This document shows positions 46,581-62,440 of a stretch of 64,000 nt of DNA, piece by piece; position 1 is the stretch's first letter, and each line of letters starts with the position of its first letter. The position numbers and the translations under genes were made by a program. Location of the stretch: positions 16,130,225-16,194,224 of the forward strand of contig OZ023264.1 in NCBI GenBank assembly GCA_964006375.1, read 5' to 3'. This DNA comes from Tillus elongatus (taxonomy: Eukaryota; Arthropoda; Insecta; Coleoptera; Cleridae). The notes beneath the pieces are model-generated. The model had not been told where the DNA came from and did not search any database. It saw only the letters and a list, made by a program, of their open reading frames with translations.

Positions 46581-46968
46581 GCAGATTGAGGCCTTAGAGT
46601 GTCCTTACATATTTCCTTTACCTACCTTTGCCCACCACTCTAAGGAGTAGGCAGATTGAGGCCTTAAAGTGTACTTACATATTTCCTTTACCTACCTTTT
46701 TCCACCACTCTAAGGAGTAGGCAGATTGAGGCCTTAGAGTGTCCCTACATATTTCCTTTACCCACCTTTGTCCACCACTCTAAGAAGTAGGCAGATTGAG
46801 GCCTTAGAGTGTCCTTACAGATTTCCTTTACCCACCTTTGTCCACCACTCTAAGAAGTAGGCAGATTGAGGCCTTAGAGTGTGCTTACATATTTCCTTTA
46901 CCCACCTTTGTCCACCACTCTAAGGAGAAGGTAGATTGAGCCCTTAGAGTGTCCTTACATATTTCCTG
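46549..46968 (+). repeat. 70-bp tandem array, six copies
   Basis: CTCTAAGGA-type marker at 46568, 46638, 46708, 46778, 46848 and 46918, exactly 70 bp apart. Each unit contains GTAGGCAGATTGAGGCCTTA and ACATATTTCCTTTACC with few changes. The array starts inside the last codons of the endonuclease frame and ends just before the hammerhead-like hairpin. Confidence 0.95.
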
Positions 46969-46972
46969 TACC

Positions 46973-47020
46973 TCTTGAAAATGGCTCCAAAACGGGAGCC
47001 GAAACGTCGAGTTTCCATAA
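46973..47020 (+). ncRNA. Degenerate hammerhead-like hairpin of PLE2
   Basis: CTTGAAAATGGCTCC, loop, GGAGCCGAAACGTCGAGTTTC. Stem II (GGCTCC/GGAGCC) and GAAAC are present and the order matches the PLE1 motif, but CTGATGA is replaced by CTTGAAAA. Likely a decayed ribozyme of the Penelope terminal region. Confidence 0.5.
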
Positions 47021-47057
47021 ATTTTGGACGCGGTTCTACCCGAGACCCAAGTATGTC

Positions 47058-50106
<3,049 letters not shown>

Positions 50107-50848
50107 GGTCTCATGAAAATGAATACGCGGCTACAATTACCGTACAAAAATTGCGTAACGTGGTAATTGAAAATCGCTGATCGCACAATAATTTTTCGTT
50201 TAAACAGGACATTGATATATTTCCCTAGCTATATTTAAAAAACAACACATCACTCATTTATATTCTCTCAGTTAAAGGATTAATTGAACTAAATCGAAAT
50301 AGCGGGTAGATAGTTTATTTATTGCTAGAAAAATATTTGTGATTTTCTCTAAAAAATCACATTAGTTTTGTACATTGTACATTAATTTACAAGTCTGTCG
50401 CATACTAATTTGATGAAATCTTTTTACAGATTTAGTTGACTTTTCCAATTTTTCAAATATTACTAAATATACCAAAAATGTGTTATGGCAGCTAATTTTC
50501 ATAGAAATGATCTACCCGATCTTTTACGCAAATTATGTATGAATTCGGAAAAATAATATTTTAAAATTGTCGCGCCAAGAAATTACTGTGGCGAAATTTC
50601 GTTAAAAATATTTTGTAGATTTTTTACGTCAAATTTCATGGCAACTTTTGCGGAAATAATATGTGTTAGCGAGTTTTTGTGAAAACATATTTTATGGATT
50701 TTTGTAAACAATTGTGTAGCGCATTTTTGTTAATTTTCTCCAAATTTTCATGGATAACCCTTTTGTTTTTTAGCGAATTTCGCTTATGACGAGACTTTTT
50801 TCTTCAGATGACCTTCAAGTAAGTCCACTAGAACCCATATACCCATAT

Positions 50849-50849
<1 letters not shown>
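50107..50849. other. Unassigned AT-rich sequence
   Basis: No gene. Repeated phrases such as GCGAATTTCG and GCGAAATTTCG near 50590-50780 may be an old repeat. Confidence 0.45.
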
Positions 50850-50919
<70 letters not shown>

Positions 50920-50955
50920 TGAAACTGACCTAAGATATGGATATATGGGTTCTAG
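50828..50955. repeat. Inverted 25-bp arms around a TA array
   Basis: CTAGAACCCATATACCCATA... (50828-50852) is repeated inverted at 50931-50955 with one mismatch; both are H left-flank sequence. Confidence 0.85.
50850..50916. repeat. (TA)n array
   Basis: About 66 bp between the two inverted flank copies, upstream of MarI-D. Confidence 0.95.
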
Positions 50956-50973
50956 GGATCTTACTATATTATA

Positions 50974-52899
50974 CAGGGTGGCGCATTGAAAACGAAACAG
51001 ACCGATTTGCGTCCAGAGAATGGTTTTTTCAAGAAACGCTGAAACAAGTCAATTTTAATATTGAGGTGGACATGTTTTGAGATAAAACTCAACTTTGTCA
51101 CATCAACCCCTTAAGGGTGGTGATAACAACCCTTATATTTTAAATAGGGAACATGAGTCTAGTGTTACATCATTTGAAAGCTGTTCCTTTTCGAAATTCA
51201 GCACATCAATATTTTGGAAGTTTTATCAACTCGTTAAAAAATTATTCACAGTTGAATATGCAAAAACGCATTTCACTCATTCCGATAAAAAATGTGCTGA
51301 TAGTAAATGTTTTGTTGGTTTGTAAAGAAAAAATTGACTATCAGAACATTTCTTATCGGAATAAGAGAAATGCGGTTTATTATTTCAGTTCATCGGTCGG
51401 TTTGATACTTGATAGTACTGCCGAAAATTAATTTCACAATGGTGTATTCTGTAGAAGAAAGAGTTGAAATAATTCTTTTTCAAAAACGATGACTGTGCCA
51501 ACCGTACCGCAAATTTGTTTAATGAACGATATCCGAACAGACATGTTAACAGAAAATACATTTTGGAGTTAGTTGCAAAGTTTCGACAAAGTGGTTCAGT
51601 AGCCAACAAATAACGGGATCCTGAACGTGAATTTCCGGTTAGAAATGAGACTACTGAGGTTGAAGTTTTAGGACAAATTGCTGCAGACCCAACTTTGAGC
51701 ACGAGAAAATTGGCCACTGTTTCAAACATCAAAGAAGAACTATTCAGCGAATATTGAAGCATCATAAATTTCACCCGTATAAAATTCATCTTGTACAAAA
51801 ACTGAATGAAGACGATTTTGATCGGCGACTGGAGTTTTGTGAAGTTATGACTGCACGAATAGCTGATAACGGGAAATTTATGTTCAATATCTGTTTTTCA
51901 GACGAGTGTGCGTTTTTGTTAAACTCTACAGTCAATTATCATAATTGTCGTTATTTGGCAGATAATAATCCAAGAAATTTTCACACTCAAGTCCACACTC
52001 AAACTCCACAGAAATTGAATGTCTGGACTGGCATTTTTGGAGACCGTTTAATCGGACCAATTTTTATTGATGGCAATTTGAGTGGCGAAACGTATTTGGA
52101 GTTACTATAAGATATCGTTTACCCTCTACTAATTGACATTGTTGAAAATGATGATCGCTATCAAGAAAATCAATTAGTGTTTCAACAAGATGGAGCTCAT
52201 GCGCATTTTTCACAACGTGGTAGGGAGCTTTTGAACAGAGAGTTTCCAGAAGAATGGATTGGGCGTAGAGGTGCTATTAAGTGGCCCCCTAGATCACCGG
52301 ATTTAACTCATTTAAACTTCTTCCTTTAGAGCCATTTAAAGAGTAGAATTTTCTCAACACAACCGGAGCTTCTGGAAGAATTACGACGACGCATTGTTGA
52401 AAAATGCCGTTTAATAACTCCACAAATGCTCCAGAATGTCAAGAGCTCGTTGTGAATAAAATTTGTATTTTTGTATGGAAGCTGGTGGTCAACAGCTTGA
52501 ACACTTACTTAACTAAATAAACATTTTTGAATGTTTGGTTTTGTTTTTTAGTCTTTTTAACAGAAAATTGACTAATTAGTGCATTTCTTATCACAATGAA
52601 TGAAATCTGTTCTTGTAATTCCAACTGTGAATAATTTTTAAACAAGTTGATAAAACTTCCAAAAAAATTTGTTTGCTGAATTCAGAAAAGAAAGAGTTTT
52701 CAAATGATGTAACACTCGACCTATGTTCCCTATTCAAAATATAAGGGTTGTTATCACCACCCTTAAGGGGTTGATGTGACAAAGTTGAGTTTTATGTCAA
52801 AACATGTCCCCTCAATATTAAAATTGACGTGTTTCTGCATTTATTAAAAAAATTCTCTGGACGCAAAGCGGTCTATTTCGTTTTCAATGCGCCACCCTG
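50974..52899 (+). mobile_element. MarI copy D, near full length
   Basis: CAGGGTGGCGCATTGAAAAC at the left, TTTTCAATGCGCCACCCTG at the right, 1926 bp, with TA dinucleotides at both edges. Same architecture as copy B in opposite orientation. The transposase gene spans the interior but is broken. Confidence 0.93.
51439..52516 (+). pseudogene. MarI-D transposase, broken
   Basis: Starts MVYSVEERVEI at 51439. Lesions by eye: frame change near 51478, stop in the NK-RDPE segment near 51609, one-base loss near 51731, stop at 52108. The frame 51754-52110 shows CFSDECAFLLN (aspartate 1) and WTGIFGDRLIGPIFIDGNL. The later block has QQDGAHAHF (aspartate 2) and RSPDLTHLNFF (third aspartate present; the downstream PLD is N), and the end matches the GGQQ...EHLLN tail. 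Confidence 0.85.

Positions 52900-52982
<83 letters not shown>
52900..52982. repeat. (TA)n array
   Basis: Right flank of MarI-D. Confidence 0.95.
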
Positions 52983-52985
<3 letters not shown>

Positions 52986-53237
52986 TGAAGGGACGAGTAA
53001 CAGTCGTTACACGTTAGCCTGCTAATATTTGTATCCTTTTAAGGGCATTTACTACCAAAACTTGAGGGCTATATTTTAAAGAAAGTCACTCTGTATTAAA
53101 TACTTCAGAAGATATTTTTTAAACTTTGTGAAATTTCTTAGGAAGATTCAATGCTTTTTAGCAGGTTTTTGAAAATTGACCGCCCGTACATGGTGGGAGG
53201 GACACCTCTGACCCAAGATTGAATATCAAATATGCGG

Positions 53238-53374
53238 TGTTGCCTTACATCGGTGGACTAACACACAGACTTATGAAACTTTTCAAAGATTTTACAGACA
53301 TCAAAGTGGCTAAATACAATATTTTGACCAACAAAAACTTTTTCACTAACAACCAGGACAAAATTCTAGTGTAA
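53238..53374 (+). pseudogene. Penelope-like linker relic
   Basis: Frame reading AVLPYIGGLTHRLMKLFKDF then KVAKYNILTNKNFF and NQDKI before a stop. The LPYIGGL...KLF...KVA pattern is that of the segment between reverse transcriptase and endonuclease in Penelope-like elements. Too short for a firm call and not matched to PLE1 or PLE2. Confidence 0.45.
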
Positions 53375-53389
53375 AAACAATTTGATGTA

Positions 53390-53530
53390 GTCTACAAGTT
53401 GGACCGTAAAAATTTATTTCTTTCTTATATAGAATATAGTTTATAGAAAATTGAGTTATACAATTTTGTAGCATATAATGAACATTCGTTACCATAAAGC
53501 ACTTAATGAGTCCCGAAATTTTTTTCATAA
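53390..53530 (+). repeat. Family H right end, degraded
   Basis: ATAGAAAATTGAGTTATAC, CATATAATGAACATTCG and TTACCATAAAGCACTTAATG match the H terminal block. Confidence 0.62.
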
Positions 53531-54044
53531 ACATTTACAGTTAAACTCGTCATCGTTAGTGTCTACTCTTCATTTACAGCTAGAAAAAAGGACGTACATA
53601 AGAGTTAATATCGATTTCACTAACGACTGTAACTCCATGGTTAATTAGTGATCTTTAATTCAAATCGCGTCGTGCGTTGAAAACAAAGCAGAAAATTCCG
53701 TTTTGTAATCAAGTTAACCGGGAACTAAAGGAATGAAGACGCAACGGAACAAAACATTGACAACACATTGTGAACAGATCCCGGAAAGGGATCTCCCAAA
53801 TCAAGTTAGCTAATTGCAGGGGCAAAACGAACCAGACCGGTGCTAAACGGATGAGATCGGAGAGAGATGGGGATATGTAGTTATTCCAGAGTTTACTGCG
53901 ATGCGCTACCTAATGTCAGATTACGAGACATTTCTCTTTGTTCTTATCCATTTTGGTGATGAATTGTATAAACGTAATATCTAAAAAAATATACGTAATC
54001 GCCTAGTATAGACAATAAAAATAGTAACATGATTAAGTACACTT

Positions 54045-54045
<1 letters not shown>

Positions 54046-54109
<64 letters not shown>
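54046..54109. repeat. (TA)n array
   Basis: Abuts the 3' side of a minus-strand reverse transcriptase fragment, starting within its coding sequence. Confidence 0.95.
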
Positions 54110-54113
<4 letters not shown>

Positions 54114-54352
54114 AAAAACTTAACCAGAGCATTGATGTGATCTTCGTGGATCATCTGTAAGAGCTCTGCTGGGATGTTATCTGGACCAGTTGCTTTCTTG
54201 GTTTTGGCTGATTTTATGGCATGGAGAACTTCGGATTTTAAAATTTTTGGCCCTTCGTCTTGATTTGCATTACCCTGTATGTTTGGCCTGTCCTCTTCAA
54301 ACAATTCAGTTTTAAATTTAAATTCACTCATTTTAATTATAACTGCTTCCAT
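54110..54352 (-). pseudogene. Non-LTR reverse transcriptase fragment (RTE-like)
   Basis: Minus-strand frame with EEDRPNIQGNANQDEG, ILKSEVLHAIKSAKTKKATG, PDNIPAELLQMIHE and NALVKFFN, the N-terminal fingers region (KATGPDNIPAEL) of RTE-like or craniofacial-development-protein-2-like retroelement proteins. The frame then runs into TA repeats. A different family from J1-J4. Confidence 0.78.
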
Positions 54353-54593
54353 CTATCACAATAAATTATAGTCTTTTGGCTTATATAAAATCATTATTAA
54401 GTAATAAATGAAGTTAACCGAGTCTTTATTTTTATTTGTATGTCTGACGCTACCCAAATTTAAGGTATGAACCCACATATTTTTCAGAATTGCATTAAAT
54501 ATCATGTTCTGCTCTGAGCAGCTACATAAGTTTCTTTAAAATTTTAGCATATTATCTTCTTATTAACTTTTATATAAAATAGCATTTGTAATG

Positions 54594-56570
<1,977 letters not shown>

Positions 56571-56632
<62 letters not shown>
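56571..56632. repeat. (TA)n array
   Basis: Right flank of MarI-E. Confidence 0.95.
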
Positions 56633-56635
<3 letters not shown>

Positions 56636-57204
56636 ACAGATCTCCTAACTAGCAAAAAATAAATTTGTCGTTCTTCGAAATATTCGCTAAAAAATAGAGG
56701 TTGCCATTTAAGAAGCATGTTGATGATGTTGTTATTCTAAAACAATAATGGAGGAAAATCGATTTTCATAAATAATGCGTGTTTATATCCAATAAAATCG
56801 AGGATCTTTTCAAGAGTTATTGTTTCGCTTTTTAATTCAGTCCATAGTTTAGGCTCGCACTGTATGTAATATTTGCAGTACCTGTATAAGTAGATGATAC
56901 TTATAATGTACCAACTCAATCAAATACAGTAATTATTATTTGTACCCAAGGACTTGAAAATGTGTTTATTTTGTATGAATCAATTTTAATTATTCATTGG
57001 TAAAACACTGATTTTTTGACTGATAATATATCACAGTAATCTCCGGATCAGAACGGTTCCTTAAAAATAGCTCCTGTAATGACACATTAATAATTAATTA
57101 CATATTGTTTAACAATAATCGATCAATAGTATCGAAAAATCACTTTAATCGCCTACTAATATATCAAAATTATCCGAAATGTCTATTTAATTCAGAAAGA
57201 TAAT
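56633..57204. other. Unassigned AT-rich sequence
   Basis: Nothing recognised. Confidence 0.5.
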
Positions 57205-57324
57205 TAGATGCTCGTTTTTAGTGAATTTGCTCAACACTTTTGAATTTTGAAAAAATTTCTTCAAATAAGCGCAAACTAGGGCCCCTAGAACCTAGATCGA
57301 GGGTCAGTTTACTAATTTTTATAT

Positions 57325-57328
<4 letters not shown>
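57205..57328 (+). repeat. Family H left flank
   Basis: TTTTAGTGAATTTGCTC, AATAAGCGCAAACTAGGGCC and CTAGAACCTAGATCGAGGGT, then TTTATATGTTTA. Confidence 0.75.

Positions 57329-57376
<48 letters not shown>
57329..57376. repeat. (TA)n array, first of a pair
   Basis: About 48 bp, followed by TTTGAGTTATTGCTCGGATA and a CACACATACACA stretch before the next TA array. Confidence 0.93.
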
Positions 57377-57378
<2 letters not shown>

Positions 57379-57412
57379 TTGAGTTATTGCTCGGATACAG
57401 AAACACACATAC

Positions 57413-57526
<114 letters not shown>

Positions 57527-58200
57527 CACACCGATAACTCAAAAAATATTCGACCGATTTTGATCAAACTTGGTGAGTACCTTCCTTTTGCAATTCGCTC
57601 AGATACTTTCGTTATCCAGGAAAATGGGCGCAGGTTTTCCTGGAAAACTTTGTGTTTTCTTTGGACAAAAAATTATATCTAAGGAGATAACAAAGTAAGG
57701 GCAACCAAATTTAGTGCGCCTGTTTGTATTATAAAGGGTTAACCATGTACTAAAATTTAGGTCTGTAAGTTTGAAGGAAAAAAGTTATCGGCAATTAAAG
57801 ACAAAAAAAATTGGAGTTGTCCTCAAAACGTCAATGTCGCGATTTGAAACGTCAAAATTCGCAACATTTAGGCAAAGAACCTGAAACAAATACAGATTAT
57901 GAAAAAAAAACAATGCCGCAAGAAAACGCTTAAGTTTCAGCTTCAACCGTCATTTTCCTTCATTTTACTAAAATATTTCCACAAATTTCGTTTCACATAG
58001 ACCCTTTCTCTGACGCTTTGGCGGTAGTTTTGGTTAAGTTTATGGTTTAAGGGTCTATAATGTTTAGCTAATTTTCGTAGAAATTTTTTTTAATGAGGAG
58101 ACCGCGACTTTTCAATTTTAAAAAAGATTTCTTCAGATGAGCGCAAAGTAGTGCCCCTAGAATTGCTTCCGGGTTTAGTTTAAGTTGTTATCTGTTTACA
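57527..58200 (+). repeat. Family H long variant
   Basis: ACACCGATAACTCAAAAAAT, then ACCTTCCTTTTGCAATTCGC, GCGATTTGAAACGTCAAAAT and GACCCTTTCTCTGACGCTTT, and a new left flank TTTAGCTAATTTTCGTAG at about 58063 with GAGCGCAAAGTAGTGCCCC. Same plan as 43008-43775. Confidence 0.75.
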
Positions 58201-58500
58201 TATATACAGGGTGACGCATTTCTACACTAAAGCTCAATATAACTGTTATTATATAAGGTACGTTAATTATAGGGTGTTTTGAGCTGCATCTTATAAAATT
58301 AGATTGACAATCACAGGCTGGCCAATTAGTCGTTGGTGATACCTCAAATTTTTGTTTTCGAACATATATACTTTTATACGAACTTATATTATTGAATTTT
58401 TCCATTTTTTTATCGAAATATGATGCATGTTTGTAGGTCGAGGCGCAGTAAGTGCGTTTTGGTAGCGAATGTTCATTAAATCCTTCAAATTTCAATAACT
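58201..58500 (-). repeat. Repeat with CAGGGTGACGCATTTCTACA terminus and inverted H right end
   Basis: Begins with the same terminus as 43849. The middle (TTGACAATCACAGGCTGGCC, AATTAGTCGTTGGTGATACC) recurs inverted near 20490-20530 and 61160-61210. The end (GGCGCAGTAAGTGCGTTTTG, GTAGCGAATGTTCATTAAAT) is an inverted H right terminus. Confidence 0.65.
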
Positions 58501-58620
58501 CAATCTACTATTAACCTAAGGTTTCGCCGCTAGGAAACCAGTTTTCTTGTAAAAATTTTAAGTTTGTTTTCGGAAAATGTTTGTAGATTTTCAAACAATA
58601 AGTTATTTTGATAAAATATA

Positions 58621-60114
<1,494 letters not shown>

Positions 60115-60197
<83 letters not shown>
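60115..60197. repeat. (TA)n array
   Basis: Right flank of MarI-F. Confidence 0.95.
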
Positions 60198-60199
<2 letters not shown>

Positions 60200-60320
60200 A
60201 AACTGACGCCGGGTATGTGTTCTAAGGGGCCTAATTAGCGCTCATTTGAAGGAATTTTTTTAAATTCAAAAGTCGGGATCTCCTTATTAGTGAATTGTTT
60301 AAAGAAAATTCACTAAAAAA
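60198..60320 (-). repeat. Family H left flank, inverted
   Basis: TTGAAACTGACGCCGGGTAT, GGCCTAATTAGCGCTCATTT, CAAAAGTCGGGATCTCC and GAAAATTCACTAA. Confidence 0.78.
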
Positions 60321-61014
60321 CCCATAACCCAAGAAATATTGTTCGCTTATTGAATCATCTACAATCCGAAAAAATATTTTATTTACAAACGTCGCTTTAA
60401 TCATGAGAAAGTTTCGTCTTCTGAAAAGAAAATATTTTGCAAGCGCTATTACGTTCAGAGTGCGGTAGATAGTGACTGTAAAACTATCTCAGCTTATATC
60501 TACACACATGAGGAAATAATTTTAAAAGTGCATATCTCTAACCTTGTTGCGTATACAAATAGAGATTTTTTAAGATTTCTTCTTACAACAGTGCGTGTCT
60601 TCTTCACTGCAACATTTATTAACTTAGTAAATATGCTCAGTTTATCTTTATCGTTAAAAATTGTGCCCCTAATGTGCCCTTTTATATTCTATTTACAACA
60701 TGTGTATATAAAAATCTTTGCTATAATCTATCGATTACAACCTCAGTTTAAATATTTGCTAGTAAATACTAGGTAGAATCAATTGGAAAATTTACAAACG
60801 CCTGCAGTTTACGTGTATGAATTCCAGGAAATATATTTTAGTACTTACTTATGCCCGTTTTTGTAACGTAACATGTAAATATTTTAACTGTACTCCAACT
60901 TGGTATAATTAAAATAGTCAAACACAATTTTGTTTTAACGAATTTCCATTTTTATTTTACTTCATTATTGATTAGGTTACTCCGTTTTAACTTCAATTTA
61001 CGTAGGGATTTATT
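60321..61014. other. Unassigned AT-rich sequence
   Basis: No gene recognised. The 82-codon frame at 60528-60776 is hydrophobic and leucine-rich without recognisable motifs. Confidence 0.5.
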
Positions 61015-61862
61015 ATATTAGTGAATTCTCATTAAGAAAATGCACTAATAGAGGTATAATGGTAATATTTTTGGAAAATTTCTTCAAATGAGCGCGAATA
61101 TGCATCATATTTTGATGAAAAAATGCAAAAATGCAATAATATAAGGGATGTTCCAAAAAAATATAGGCATCACCAACGACTTATGGGCTATCCTGTGATG
61201 GCCAAAATAATTTTATAAGATGCAAGACACCTTATAATTAACTTATACATTTTTTCTCGTATCTCGTATAATAACAATGATTTTGAAGTTTACCGTAGAA
61301 ATGCATCACCATGTATATATGTAAACAGACAAAAACTGAAACTGAGCCCAGGTATAGATTTTGGGGGGCCTAGTTTGCAATCATTTGAAGAAATCTTTTT
61401 AAAATTCAAAAGTCGCGGTCCTCTCACTAACGAACTTTTTGTACGAAAATTAGCCAAACATTGTAAACCGTTAAACTATAAACTTAACTAAAACTACTGT
61501 CAAAGCATCAGAAAAAGTCTATTTGAAATAAATTTGCTGGAAATATTTTAGTAAAATGAAGGACAATGACGGCTGAAGCTGAAACTTAAGTGTTTCAAGA
61601 ACACTCTTCTTGCGGCATTTTCTTTACATAAACCGTATTCATTTCAGGTTCGTTGTCTAAATATTACCAATTTTGACGTTTCAAATCGACGTATTGAGGA
61701 AAACCCCAAATTAGTTTTCTTTAAATGCCCATATCTGTTAGTGAATTTTTATTTAAAAAAATTCACTAATAGAGAGGTATCAATTGTGAGACTTTGCAAA
61801 ATTTTTTACAAATGAGCGCGAACTAGGACCCCTAGAACCCATATCCGGGGTCAGTTTCAATT

Positions 61863-61865
<3 letters not shown>
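61015..61865. repeat. Composite of family H pieces
   Basis: Left-flank start (TTAGTGAATTCTCATT, AATGAGCGCGAA) at 61019; the CACCAACGACTTATGGGC segment; an inverted left flank (TGAAACTGAGCCCAGGTATA) at 61335-61445; an inverted long-variant segment to 61720; and a final plus-strand left flank (TTAGTGAATTTTTATTT, GAGCGCGAACTAGGACCCC) into TA. Repeated use of the same modules suggests recombination between H copies. Confidence 0.7.

Positions 61866-61946
<81 letters not shown>
61866..61946. repeat. (TA)n array
   Basis: About 80 bp, ending at the left border of the pogo-like element. Confidence 0.95.
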
Positions 61947-61949
<3 letters not shown>

Positions 61950-61953
61950 GAAA

Positions 61954-62355
61954 GTGCCCTAATCCGGGCCCCTCCCTTAAAGCGGGCCCCCCTGTTGCTG
62001 GATCAGCATAGTGCTGTCATCTTTCGGAAACACTTTTAACTGATAGTTTATTATACGGTCGCATGAGTCCCGCCAGCCGTAGTCGGTATCTTCACTTGTT
62101 ACCGAACTTTCGCATGTTTCTCAGATTGTTCAACCACAAAGTTTTTTCGTGTTTGTGTTTACATCGAATTATTGACGCTGTATTTTTCGGTAAGTCCTTT
62201 AAACTATATATATTCTTAAACGGCATTGTGAGAGCTATCTGATTATGGTATCGCAATTTAGTTTGCATGCTCAGGCAAAAAGTTGTGGGGTCTCGAAAAA
62301 TGACTACGTTGGTGCCTAACTCGGGCCCCCTCAAGGTTCCTAAAGCGGGCCCCCC
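61954..62355 (+). promoter_or_regulatory. Duplicated GC-rich motif of the pogo-like element
   Basis: GTGCCCTAATCCGGGCCCC with TTAAAGCGGGCCCCCC at 61954-61992, and GTGCCTAACTCGGGCCCCC with CTAAAGCGGGCCCCCC at 62312-62355. Same order and orientation, 358 bp apart. Possible transposase binding sites; this role is inferred from position only. Confidence 0.6.
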
Positions 62356-62426
62356 ATATTGTAATGTTAAATGCCCCAAATGGGTTAATTTTGGGAAGGT
62401 CTTATCTTCTTGGAATTATGTTGCAG
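62190..62426 (+). other. Candidate 5' intron of the pogo-like transposase gene
   Basis: Donor TTCG|GTAAGT at 62190 and acceptor TTATGTTGCAG at 62426, 14 bases before the ATG at 62441. The donor is close to consensus; the acceptor has only a modest pyrimidine tract. If spliced out, the second GC-rich motif lies within the intron. Confidence 0.45.
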
Positions 62427-62440
62427 ATTCCAACGATAGA

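Larger units (their letters stand above)
52983..54045. other. Mostly unassigned, with two relics
   Basis: Contains a Penelope-like coding relic (53238-53374) and an H right end (53390-53530). The remainder, including 53530-54045, shows no gene. Confidence 0.5.

Noticed and set aside
46549..46968. CRISPR-like array (regular 70-bp repeats)
   Set aside because: The whole unit is repeated without unique spacers, within a eukaryotic retrotransposon; it is a minisatellite.
60528..60776. 82-codon leucine-rich frame as a small host gene
   Set aside because: No motif and no context; composition is as expected by chance in AT-rich DNA.
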